Shown piece after piece: positions 1-7,596 of a stretch of 44,625 nucleotides of DNA (position 1 is the stretch's first letter; each line of letters starts with the position of its first letter). The stretch lies in contig NZ_JAUSWN010000026.1 of NCBI RefSeq assembly GCF_030815255.1, positions 1 to 44,625 of the forward strand, given 5' to 3'. The notes below the pieces were generated by a model that worked only from the letters and a program-made list of their open reading frames with translations, did not search any database and was not told where the DNA came from. The DNA comes from Hathewaya limosa. GTDB lineage: Bacteria; Bacillota; Clostridia; Clostridiales; Clostridiaceae. The translations under genes and the position numbers were made by a program.

Positions 1-160
1 TTTTAAATTTATATATATAATTATTCCAAGCTAACGCTTAAATTCGTAATTTTGCGATTGAGATAGTTAATCTTTCATAATTAATTAACAGAACCATTAA
101 ATTTGTAGTTAGCTTCAGAGATTGTCTAGTGTTACCTATAAATATACACATTTACATATA
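1..160. other. AT-rich left edge, no gene recognised
   Basis: No open frame with a plausible start and no RNA gene structure could be seen here; stops are dense in all frames. It may be the downstream flank of a gene lying outside the window. Confidence 0.4.
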
Positions 161-167
161 CATATTC

Positions 168-202
168 AAAAAGCTATGAACACTTAATTCATAGCTTTTT
201 TT
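168..202. terminator. Bidirectional intrinsic terminator after the MATE gene
   Basis: A perfect 13-bp stem (168-180 with 188-200) has a 7-nt loop. It is flanked by a T run on the plus strand (196-202) and by five T residues on the minus strand. It sits about 65 nt beyond the MATE stop and can also stop any plus-strand transcript entering from the left. Confidence 0.8.
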
Positions 203-265
203 ACTTAACGTTATATATTTTAGACTATATTTTAATATAATATCTAAATTATATAAATATTAATA

Positions 266-1594
266 CTAATTTGATATAATCTTTTTTAGCACTACTTTAA
301 AATAGCAAATTCCCGCTATAGCTGCTGCAATATGACTTATTAAAACAGCAGTCCAAATTCCATTCAATTCTAACTTACTTATACATAATATTTTTGCCAA
401 TGGCATACGGACAATAATATAGTAAAAAATCATTAAAAACATAGCTGACTTTGGTTTTCCAAAACCATTTACTGCACCAAGAACGCAATTAGTAATTATA
501 TTACAAATATATCCACAAGAAATAATTAAAAAATAACCTTTAACTAAATCCTTTGCCTTCTCACTCCCACCAAATATTCCTGCTAAATTTTTAGAAAAGA
601 ACACTACTATAATTGTTAACACTATTAAAAATCCGCTCCCTAATAGTATCCCAGATTTAAGATATTCTTTTGCTTTTTTTATATTTTTAGCACCAACGCA
701 TTGACCAATGCACATGGTAAGTGTCATATTAAGTGCCATAGCGGGATAAAATAAAATCGTTTCTAATTTTCCTGAAATACCAAAGGCCACTATAGGTAAC
801 ACTCCAAATCCACTAACTAAATAAGTAATAAAACTTGTACTTATTGCTGGAACACTTTGTTGAATAATAGATGGATTTGCTTTTAAAACAAGTTCTTTTA
901 AAGTATTGTTATTAAACACCTTAAAGTCAATTACAATTAACTTTTTCTTAATAATATAAGCAATCATAATGAGCATCATTATTGCCTGAGAAAATAGAGT
1001 TGCAATTGCTGCTCCTTTAAGTCCCATTTTATTAATAAAAATAGGATCAAAAATTACATTAAGTATAGTACATATAATAATTGATAACATTTGCATAGTT
1101 GTATTACCAAAGCTGCGTAATACAGCAGTAAAATATAAATACATAAATACAAAAACATATCCCATCATATAGATCATAAGATACTCTTTTGCCATAGAAT
1201 ATATTTCGTTTGGTGTATTTAATATATTTAAAATAGTATGTACACCAAGTTCACAAATAATAGTTAAACCTAAACTAAAAATAATAGCTACTATAAACGA
1301 AGTAGTAATTACTTTATTTTCATTTTCTTTATCCCTTGCTCCAATATACTTTGATAACAAAATTACTACACCATTGGTAGCCCCCATTGCAATAGAATTT
1401 GTTAACAGTATAGGTGACATTGACACAGTAAGTGCCGCCATTGCTTTTTGTCCTAACAAATTTCCAACCCAAAGGCTATCAACTATATTGTAAGCCATAC
1501 TAAAGATGAATGCTATAAGTACCGGAACAGTAACCCCTATAAGTTTTTTAGTTGTATTACCTATGGTAAAATCTTTTTCTAATATGTTATCCAT
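266..1594 (-). CDS. MATE family multidrug/sodium antiporter
   Basis: This 442-residue polytopic membrane protein has about twelve hydrophobic segments, the usual size and topology of the MATE family. Family features include an early segment with NIVDSLWVG (about residues 37-45) and a second half beginning near residue 240 with IIQQSVPAIS, matching the two six-helix bundles. MATE proteins export cationic drugs or metabolites using a sodium or proton gradient; the substrate cannot be read from sequence. The ATG at 1594 follows a GAAGAG-type ribosome site. The TetR-family gene upstream on the same strand (161 nt away) is the likely local regulator, since the MATE leader carries a sequence resembling the tetR operator. 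Confidence 0.9.
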   Translation of the reverse strand: MDNILEKDFTIGNTTKKLIGVTVPVLIAFIFSMAYNIVDSLWVGNLLGQKAMAALTVSMSPILLTNSIAMGATNGVVILLSKYIGARDKENENKVITTSFIVAIIFSLGLTIICELGVHTILNILNTPNEIYSMAKEYLMIYMMGYVFVFMYLYFTAVLRSFGNTTMQMLSIIICTILNVIFDPIFINKMGLKGAAIATLFSQAIMMLIMIAYIIKKKLIVIDFKVFNNNTLKELVLKANPSIIQQSVPAISTSFITYLVSGFGVLPIVAFGISGKLETILFYPAMALNMTLTMCIGQCVGAKNIKKAKEYLKSGILLGSGFLIVLTIIVVFFSKNLAGIFGGSEKAKDLVKGYFLIISCGYICNIITNCVLGAVNGFGKPKSAMFLMIFYYIIVRMPLAKILCISKLELNGIWTAVLISHIAAAIAGICYFKVVLKKIISN

Positions 1595-1630
1595 TCAATT
1601 TCTCTTCTTTCTATATTTGTCTAATGCGGT

Positions 1631-1658
1631 GAATTTAATTCATTGAATCTAATTCATT
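1631..1658. promoter_or_regulatory. Tandem 14-nt repeats in the MATE leader, probable TetR site
   Basis: Two abutting 14-nt copies (1631-1644 and 1645-1658) differ at one base. Read on the minus strand, 1646-1631 gives TCAATGAATTAAATTC, which matches 15 of 16 bases of the centre of the palindrome over the tetR promoter. It lies 37-52 nt upstream of the MATE start. Binding by the TetR protein is inferred. Confidence 0.55.
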
Positions 1659-1674
1659 CGATTTGTATTTTTTA

Positions 1675-1714
1675 CCCTAATCTGATATTACTTTAGGATA
1701 ATATCAGATTAGGG
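1675..1714. repeat. Perfect 16-bp inverted repeat between tetR and the MATE gene
   Basis: Arms 1675-1690 and 1699-1714 are perfectly complementary around an 8-nt loop. Neither side has a T run directly after the stem, so a classical terminator is not supported. It could be a partial terminator or processing hairpin in a tetR-MATE transcript, or a protein-binding site. Confidence 0.6.
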
Positions 1715-1755
1715 ATATCTTGTCCTATATTTTATCGCCATAAATCATATTACTT

Positions 1756-2331
1756 TTATTGTTTTATACCTAATATTGAATATATAAATCCACAAATTTG
1801 TTTAATTTTTTCATTCATTGAAATACCTTTACATGATAAAACACCTATTTGTCCATACATAATAAAATTAGTCATAACTTCTACATTTTCAATATGCATT
1901 TCTCCATTTTCACATAGCTTTTCAAATTCTTTACACAAACTTGGGATTAAATATTTTGCAAGTTTTATAATAAGTTGTTCATGCAACATTTCATTTCCAA
2001 CTTCATGGTAAAAATTATGATACTTACTATTCTCCTCTTGACTTATCATCAACTTAGCCATATCATCCATACGCTCTATTAATGTTTTTTTATCATTGCA
2101 CATAACTTTTAAAAATTTTTGTCCACATTCTTCAACATACTGATCCATTGCAGTTTCAAAAAGTTCTTGTTTAGATTTAAAGTAACGATAACACAAACCT
2201 GGTACTACATTCATTTCCTTTGCTATGTCTGCCATAGAAGTTGATTCATATCCATTTTTATAAAATAATCTCATAGCTGTATCTAATATTTCTTGTTTGC
2301 GAACTTCAGGTGCTTTTGAAATTCGTGTCAT
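1756..2331 (-). CDS. TetR/AcrR family transcriptional regulator
   Basis: The protein has 191 residues, normal for the family. The N-terminal helix-turn-helix spans about residues 10-57, with the typical ILDTAMRLFYKNGYESTSM and DIAKEMNVVPGLCYRYFKSK signature. The remaining roughly 130 residues are the divergent ligand-binding and dimerisation domain. The ATG at 2331 follows AAGGAGTGATAAT, a strong ribosome site. It lies upstream of and co-directional with the MATE exporter, a common arrangement for a drug-responsive repressor of an efflux pump. A long palindrome overlapping its own -35 element suggests autoregulation. The ligand is unknown. Confidence 0.92.
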   Translation of the reverse strand: MTRISKAPEVRKQEILDTAMRLFYKNGYESTSMADIAKEMNVVPGLCYRYFKSKQELFETAMDQYVEECGQKFLKVMCNDKKTLIERMDDMAKLMISQEENSKYHNFYHEVGNEMLHEQLIIKLAKYLIPSLCKEFEKLCENGEMHIENVEVMTNFIMYGQIGVLSCKGISMNEKIKQICGFIYSILGIKQ

Positions 2332-2363
2332 ATTATCACTCCTTCTTTAATCATTATAAATAC

Positions 2364-2392
2364 AATATAATACTTGAATGAATAAAAGTCAA
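2364..2392 (-). promoter_or_regulatory. Promoter of tetR
   Basis: On the minus strand TTGACT (2392-2387) and TATATT (2369-2364) are separated by exactly 17 nt, a good vegetative sigma-A promoter, ending about 33 nt upstream of the tetR start. The -35 box lies inside the left arm of the palindrome at 2378-2420. Confidence 0.7.
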
Positions 2393-2420
2393 TGAATTTT
2401 ATTCATTGACTTTTATTCAT
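2378..2420. promoter_or_regulatory. 43-bp palindromic operator candidate at the tetR promoter
   Basis: Arms 2378-2397 and 2401-2420 form a perfect 20-bp inverted repeat around a 3-nt centre. The structure covers the tetR -35 box, as expected for an autorepressor site. Its centre recurs upstream of the MATE gene. Confidence 0.65.
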
Positions 2421-2533
2421 CTTATTAATTTTTTATAATATAACATGTTTTATTATTTCTAAATTTTAAATTATGTTATATACCTGATATTATCAATATT
2501 TCAAATATGTGTATCAGTATTTTCTTAATACAA

Positions 2534-2577
2534 ATAAAAAAAGTTGCTACCAACTAAATTTGTTGGTGACAACCTTT
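2534..2577 (-). terminator. Intrinsic terminator after rlmD
   Basis: Minus-strand RNA forms a stem of about 13 bp (2573-2561 with 2554-2542, with minor mismatches), followed by a run of seven T residues. It lies about 35 nt beyond the rlmD stop. Confidence 0.75.
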
Positions 2578-2612
2578 TAATAATATTACATTATATATTT
2601 TTTAATTTATCT

Positions 2613-4004
2613 TTATCTGTTAATTTTCTTTTTTAAAAGTGCAACACTTTCAACATGTGCTGTTTGAGGGAACATGTCTACTGGTTGAACTTCTATTGTT
2701 TCATATCCTAAACGTTGTAATATACCTAAATCTCTTGCAAGTGTTGCAGGATCACATGATACGTATACTATCTTCTGTGGTTTTGCTTCTGCTATAGAAT
2801 TTAATAGTTTAATATCACAGCCTTTTCTTGGTGGATCTACTACAACTACATCTGGAATTATTCCTTGTTCTATTAACTTAGGAATTTCTGTTTCAGATTC
2901 TCCAACTAAGAATTCTACATTTTTAACACCATTTTGTTTTGCATTTTTCTTAGCATCATCTATAGCATCTTTAATTATTTCTACGCCATATACTTTTTTT
3001 GCTTTTTGTGATAAAAACAATGAAATTGTTCCTGTTCCACAATAAGCATCAAATACAACTTCATCTCCTGTTAATTCAGCATACTCTAGTGCTTTATCAT
3101 AAAGTTTTTCTGTTTGCATTGGATTTACTTGGAAGAAAGATAGTGGTGAAATATTAAATTTGAACTTTCCTATATAATCAGTTATGTTAGGACTTCCCCA
3201 TAATGTAATATTCTTAAACCCTAATATTACATTAGTTTTCTTAGAATTAATATTCTGCACTATACTCTTTACACCTTCTATGTTAGCTTTGATCATGTCC
3301 ACAAACTTATCTGCACAAGGTAGCTCTTTTCCATTAGTAACGACAACCACCATAATCTCACCAGTTTTGAAACCTTTTCTAACCATTATGTGTCTTACTA
3401 TGCCTTCACCTGTTTCTTCATTGTAAGGAGCTATATTGCATTTTTTCATCCATTTTCTTGTTAACTTAACAACTTCATCTGCAACTTCATCTTGTATGTA
3501 GCATACATTCATATCAATAATATTATGGCTTCTTTGAGCATAAAAACCTATTGATACTGGATTGTTTGGATTTTTACTTACACCTACTGGTAATTGTACC
3601 TTATTTCTATATGCATAAGGATACTCCATTCCTATAGTGTGATGCATTATTACATTATTTATTCTTCCTATGTGAGTTAAAGAATCAATTACTCTATTTC
3701 TCTTATATTCTAATTGTTCTCCATAAGCTATATGTTGTAAATTACAGCCCCCACATCTTTCATAAATTGCGCACTTAGGAAATTTTCTTGAAGGTGAAGC
3801 TTTTAAAATATCCATTACTTTTGCAAAAGCAAACTTCTTTTCTACTCTTAAAACTTTTGCCATAACCTTTTCACCTGTTATAGCTCCGGGAATAAATATG
3901 GTGAAATTTCCTAACTTAGCTACGCCCTCTCCTTGAAATCCCATATTTATTATCTCTAATTCATACTCTTTATTCTTTACTACTGGTACTTTTGTATCCT
4001 TCAT
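2613..4004 (-). CDS. rlmD: 23S rRNA (uracil-5-)-methyltransferase, RlmD/RlmCD type
   Basis: The 463-residue protein uses S-adenosylmethionine to make 5-methyluridine in 23S rRNA. An N-terminal TRAM RNA-binding domain (about residues 8-65) is followed by the iron-sulfur cysteines in CAIYERCGGCNLQH (about 78-91) and a later cysteine near 168. The SAM-binding motif DAYCGTGTISL is at about 320-330, the catalytic region VDPPRKGC at about 391-398, and SCDPATLARDL, with the catalytic cysteine, at about 417-427. In Firmicutes one such enzyme may modify two sites (RlmCD), so the exact target is uncertain. The start at 4004 follows AGAAAGGAA. It is a single-gene unit with its own terminator. Confidence 0.92.
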   Translation of the reverse strand: MKDTKVPVVKNKEYELEIINMGFQGEGVAKLGNFTIFIPGAITGEKVMAKVLRVEKKFAFAKVMDILKASPSRKFPKCAIYERCGGCNLQHIAYGEQLEYKRNRVIDSLTHIGRINNVIMHHTIGMEYPYAYRNKVQLPVGVSKNPNNPVSIGFYAQRSHNIIDMNVCYIQDEVADEVVKLTRKWMKKCNIAPYNEETGEGIVRHIMVRKGFKTGEIMVVVVTNGKELPCADKFVDMIKANIEGVKSIVQNINSKKTNVILGFKNITLWGSPNITDYIGKFKFNISPLSFFQVNPMQTEKLYDKALEYAELTGDEVVFDAYCGTGTISLFLSQKAKKVYGVEIIKDAIDDAKKNAKQNGVKNVEFLVGESETEIPKLIEQGIIPDVVVVDPPRKGCDIKLLNSIAEAKPQKIVYVSCDPATLARDLGILQRLGYETIEVQPVDMFPQTAHVESVALLKKKINR

Positions 4005-4160
4005 TGGAAAATTCCTTTCTCTTTTATAATCATGTATTCAATTATACCAATTTCTATATAGTAATTTCAATATATTTTACAATAACTCTATGTTAAAATC
4101 TGTAATTAAGTCTTATTAATTTCTTTTTTGATATTTATATGTATAAAATTAAAGTAAAGT

Positions 4161-4192
4161 AAAAAACTTCACTACATTTCCAGTAGCGAAGC
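4161..4192 (-). terminator. Intrinsic terminator after the DUF1540 gene
   Basis: Minus-strand RNA forms a 9-bp stem (4191-4183 with 4175-4167, one G-U pair) with a 7-nt loop and a following T run. It lies 22 nt beyond the stop. Confidence 0.75.
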
Positions 4193-4213
4193 CTTTATTT
4201 TATCTATTAGATA

Positions 4214-4588
4214 TTATTTATCTCGCTTTTCTTTTATAAAAGTTTGACAATAGGTTTCCTTACTATTAGTAGATTCATTTCCTTTTATAACAAGTCCTGG
4301 TGCTGTACATAGATTTTTAATATTATAAACACAATTGTCTACATCACAATGCACATTGGGGGTCATTTCTATTTCGTCTGTATTAAAGACTTGTTTTATT
4401 GTTCCTCCCACATTTAAATTTCCCATAGAGGCTAATGAATTGTAAATACTACCTTCTTTAAAAGTTTCACATTTAGTTTGTTCTGCTGTTTTAGCCTTTT
4501 TTCCTTTTATAGAAATTGTATTTGCAGAACAAAGCCCAGCTTGATTATTAACACAATTAGTTGCACTACAATTTAAATCTACTCTCAC
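4214..4588 (-). CDS. Small protein with two DUF1540 domains
   Basis: This small cysteine-rich protein consists of two copies of the DUF1540 pattern. The first copy has NCSATNCVNNQAGLCSA and a later cysteine in KCETF; the second has CDVDNCVYNIKNLCTA and a later cysteine in YCQTF. Each copy gives four spaced cysteines, suggesting metal binding, but the function is not established. DUF1540 proteins are common in spore-forming Firmicutes. The frame is open from a GTG at 4597, but the AAAAGGA ribosome site lies only 1 nt before it. A second GTG at 4588 is 10 nt from the site and is preferred, giving 124 residues. Confidence 0.8.
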   Translation of the reverse strand: MRVDLNCSATNCVNNQAGLCSANTISIKGKKAKTAEQTKCETFKEGSIYNSLASMGNLNVGGTIKQVFNTDEIEMTPNVHCDVDNCVYNIKNLCTAPGLVIKGNESTNSKETYCQTFIKEKRDK

Positions 4589-4646
4589 TATATTCACATC
4601 CTTTTGCCCTTTTTTATAGTATTAGTAGATTTGTAATTTAATATAC

Positions 4647-4668
4647 AAAAAAAGCACCCGAGGGTGCA
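4647..4668 (-). terminator. Intrinsic terminator downstream of pyk
   Basis: On the minus strand GCACC, CTCG, GGTGC is followed by seven T residues. It lies about 150 nt past the pyk stop, in the 230-nt gap before the DUF1540 gene, which otherwise holds only AT-rich sequence. Confidence 0.75.
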
Positions 4669-4818
4669 AAATAATAGAATAATAATCAGTTGCCAAAAAA
4701 ATTAGTTATGTTGTTTTTGTATATTATATATTATATTCGATACAACTGTTCATATGTTGCCTTTTAGTAAATTTTTCGTTAATTTTTTGTTAATTTTATC
4801 TTTTTGGCATTATTTATT

Positions 4819-6573
4819 TTAATTCATAGTTGACTTTCCTGAATATACTAGTCCACGAGAAGCTTCCATATTTATAAATGATCCTGTTTTAAGAATTTCA
4901 GTAGCACCCTCTGCCTCATATACAATAGGAGTTTTCTTAGATTCACATAAAGATAATATAGACATCTCTACATCACCTTCTACGATTATTCCTGATACTT
5001 TAGATATTATATCTTCGTATCTTGAATCTATTTCTTTAATAACCAATATATCTCCATCGTCTAATATATCTAAAGCCTCTGAATGGCTACATGCAACTTT
5101 AACTGTTCCAGATGCATTTAATTCACCTTTACCATTTCCTTTAACTAATACATCTCCAATTATATGAACTTTTAACATATTTGTACTACCAACATAGTTT
5201 ACAGGTATACCAGCTGCTATAACTACTAAATCTCCTTTTTGTACAAATCCTTGCTCTAAACATTCTTGTGCTGACTTTTCAATAAGTTCATCTGTTGTAT
5301 CAACTTGATCTGTACATATAGTATATATACCCCAGCTTAGCGCTAACTTTCTTGCTACTTTTTCATAAGGTGTTACTGCAATAATTGGACTTTCAGGTCT
5401 ATACTTCGAAACACTTTTAGCTGAATGCCCACTTTGAGTTGCTGTTATTATAGCTCTTGCATGTAATTCCTTTGCTGTAGCACAAGTTGCAAAACTTATT
5501 GCATCTGGTACTGTTATTTGTTTGTTTCCATTTGGTACTTTACCTAAATTCTCATATTTTAATGCTGCTTCTGATCTTTCTGCTATTCTTGCCATAGTCT
5601 TAACTGCTTCTACTGGATATTTACCATTTGCAGTTTCTCCACTTAGCATAATGGCATCTGTTCCATCAAAAATAGCATTGGCAACATCTGATGCTTCCGC
5701 TCTTGTAGGTCTTGGATTTCTCATCATTGAATCTAACATTTGAGTTGCTGTAATAACTGGTTTACCAACTGTATTACATTTTTCTATAATCATTTTTTGT
5801 ACTATAGGAACTTCTTCTGCTGGGATTTCTACACCTAGGTCGCCTCTCGCTACCATTATTCCATCAGAATATTTTATAATCTTATCTATATTATCAACAC
5901 CTTCTCTATTTTCGATTTTAGAGAAAATTAATATATTTTTTCCACCAAACTTATTTAGAGTGTTTCTTATATTTAAAACATCTTCCCCTGTCCTAATAAA
6001 AGATGCAGCTACCGCATCAATCTCTTGTTCAACACCAAATCTTAAATCTTCTATGTCTTTTTGTGTAAGAGAAGGTAGTTTTATAGATACATTAGGAACA
6101 TTAATACCTTTATGATTACTTACAACTCCACTATTTATAACAATACAATGTATTTCATTTTCTAAAATTTCTTCTACTTTTAATCCTACTAAACCATCAT
6201 CAATTAATATAGAATCTCCTGGCTTAACATCTTGATATAAGTTATCATACGTTACTGAACACCTATTTTCGTTACCTAAAACTTCTTCTCCACAAATAAT
6301 AGTAAACTTAGTTCCTTCTTTTAATTCAACTTTATCTTTATTAAAATCTCCGGTTCTTATTTCTGGTCCTTTAGTGTCTAAAACTATGGCAATATGTTTA
6401 TTTAACTCTTCTCTTATTTCTTTTACTGTATCCATGTTTTCTTTATGAGTTTCATGAGTACCATGTGAAAAATTATGTCTTGATGCATTCATTCCAGATT
6501 CTATTAATTTTTTAATAGTTTCTTTATCTTTACTAGCAGGTCCTATAGTACAAATAATCTTAGTTTTCTTCAT
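4819..6573 (-). CDS. pyk: Pyruvate kinase with C-terminal PEP-utiliser-like extension
   Basis: It converts phosphoenolpyruvate and ADP to pyruvate and ATP, the last step of glycolysis. Conserved features are TKIICTIGPAS at the N terminus, DTKGPEIRTG (about 67-76), the B domain, KIENREGVDNID (about 217-228), and MVARGDLGVEIP followed by ATQMLDSM (about 238-280). The protein has 584 residues rather than about 475, because it carries the extra C-terminal domain known from Bacillus and Geobacillus pyruvate kinases (about residues 480-584). That domain is odd here: the usual TSHA-type motif is replaced by EGDVEMSILSLC. The start was moved to 6573 because AAGGAGT overlaps the longer frame at 6582. 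The gene follows pfkA by 26 nt. Confidence 0.95.
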   Translation of the reverse strand: MKKTKIICTIGPASKDKETIKKLIESGMNASRHNFSHGTHETHKENMDTVKEIREELNKHIAIVLDTKGPEIRTGDFNKDKVELKEGTKFTIICGEEVLGNENRCSVTYDNLYQDVKPGDSILIDDGLVGLKVEEILENEIHCIVINSGVVSNHKGINVPNVSIKLPSLTQKDIEDLRFGVEQEIDAVAASFIRTGEDVLNIRNTLNKFGGKNILIFSKIENREGVDNIDKIIKYSDGIMVARGDLGVEIPAEEVPIVQKMIIEKCNTVGKPVITATQMLDSMMRNPRPTRAEASDVANAIFDGTDAIMLSGETANGKYPVEAVKTMARIAERSEAALKYENLGKVPNGNKQITVPDAISFATCATAKELHARAIITATQSGHSAKSVSKYRPESPIIAVTPYEKVARKLALSWGIYTICTDQVDTTDELIEKSAQECLEQGFVQKGDLVVIAAGIPVNYVGSTNMLKVHIIGDVLVKGNGKGELNASGTVKVACSHSEALDILDDGDILVIKEIDSRYEDIISKVSGIIVEGDVEMSILSLCESKKTPIVYEAEGATEILKTGSFINMEASRGLVYSGKSTMN

Positions 6574-6599
6574 AAATAACACTCCTTAAGTTAATAAAA

Positions 6600-7559
6600 T
6601 TAATAAGATAATACATGAGATAAATTATATAGTTGATCATTAAAATCACGTTTCATAGAAAGTGCTTCATCTATATCCATATCATCAATTTTTCCATTCA
6701 TTAATCCAACTACTCTACTAGATTTTCCTTCTATCAATAATTCTACTGCTTTAGCGCCCATAGTTGATGCTATTAACCTATCAAATGCTGAAGGACTACC
6801 ACCTCTTTGAATATGACCAAGCACTGTTGCTCTTGTTTCCATTCCAGTAATCTCTTCTACTTCTTTGGCTAATTTTTCTGCTCCACCAACACCTTCTGCT
6901 AAAATAATTAAATTTTGCATTTTTCCATGAACCTTACCTTCTAAAATAACTTTGCAAAGTTCATTTAAATCATATCCTTTCTCAGGCATAATGACTTTTT
7001 CCGCTCCACCACCAATTCCAGTGTAAAGAGCTAAATCTCCACAATCTCTTCCCATAACCTCAACAATACTAACTCTTTGATGAGATGATGAAGTATCTCT
7101 GATTTTATTTATAGCATCTAATACTGTGTTTTGGGCAGTATCAAATCCTATAGTATACTGTGTATAAGCAAGGTCATTATCTATAGTTCCTGGAAGTCCA
7201 ATAGTTGATACTCCTAATTTAGATAATAATTGAGCTCCCCTTAATGAACCATCTCCACCTATTACAACCAGACCATCTATTCCAAATACCTCTAAAACCT
7301 TAGCGGCCTTCTTCCTGCCTTCTTCAGTTTTAAATTCTTCACTTCTTGCTGTTTTTAATATAGTTCCTCCTTTATGGATAATATCCGATACACTATGTCT
7401 AGTCATTTCTGATATTTCTCCATTAATAAGTCCACTGTATCCTCTATTTATTCCCATAACTCTTATTCCATTAGCTATACCACTTCTTACTACTGCTCTA
7501 ATAGCAGCATTCATTCCAGGAGCATCTCCACCACTTGTTAAAATACCTATTGTCTTCAT
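6600..7559 (-). CDS. pfkA: ATP-dependent 6-phosphofructokinase
   Basis: It phosphorylates fructose 6-phosphate to fructose 1,6-bisphosphate, the committed step of glycolysis. The 319 residues match the bacterial PfkA length. The ATP site GILTSGGDAPGMNAAIR is at the N terminus, GGDGSLRGA near 102-110, and the catalytic PGTIDND near 122-128, with the proton-accepting aspartate in TIDND; GFDTA follows. The glycine at the usual nucleotide position (GGDGS) marks it as ATP- rather than pyrophosphate-dependent. It sits between dnaE (37 nt upstream) and pyk, a common clostridial order suggesting co-transcription. Confidence 0.97.
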   Translation of the reverse strand: MKTIGILTSGGDAPGMNAAIRAVVRSGIANGIRVMGINRGYSGLINGEISEMTRHSVSDIIHKGGTILKTARSEEFKTEEGRKKAAKVLEVFGIDGLVVIGGDGSLRGAQLLSKLGVSTIGLPGTIDNDLAYTQYTIGFDTAQNTVLDAINKIRDTSSSHQRVSIVEVMGRDCGDLALYTGIGGGAEKVIMPEKGYDLNELCKVILEGKVHGKMQNLIILAEGVGGAEKLAKEVEEITGMETRATVLGHIQRGGSPSAFDRLIASTMGAKAVELLIEGKSSRVVGLMNGKIDDMDIDEALSMKRDFNDQLYNLSHVLSY

Positions 7560-7596
7560 TCTTGTTCCCCCTTACTTTTTGCATCTCTCTCTTAAA

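Noticed and set aside
1..160. Possible RNA gene tail at the left edge
   Set aside because: No tRNA-like cloverleaf, CCA end or rRNA-like conserved block could be identified.
1675..1714. Calling the 16-bp hairpin an intrinsic terminator of tetR
   Set aside because: No T run follows the stem on either strand, so only a repeat or hairpin is reported.
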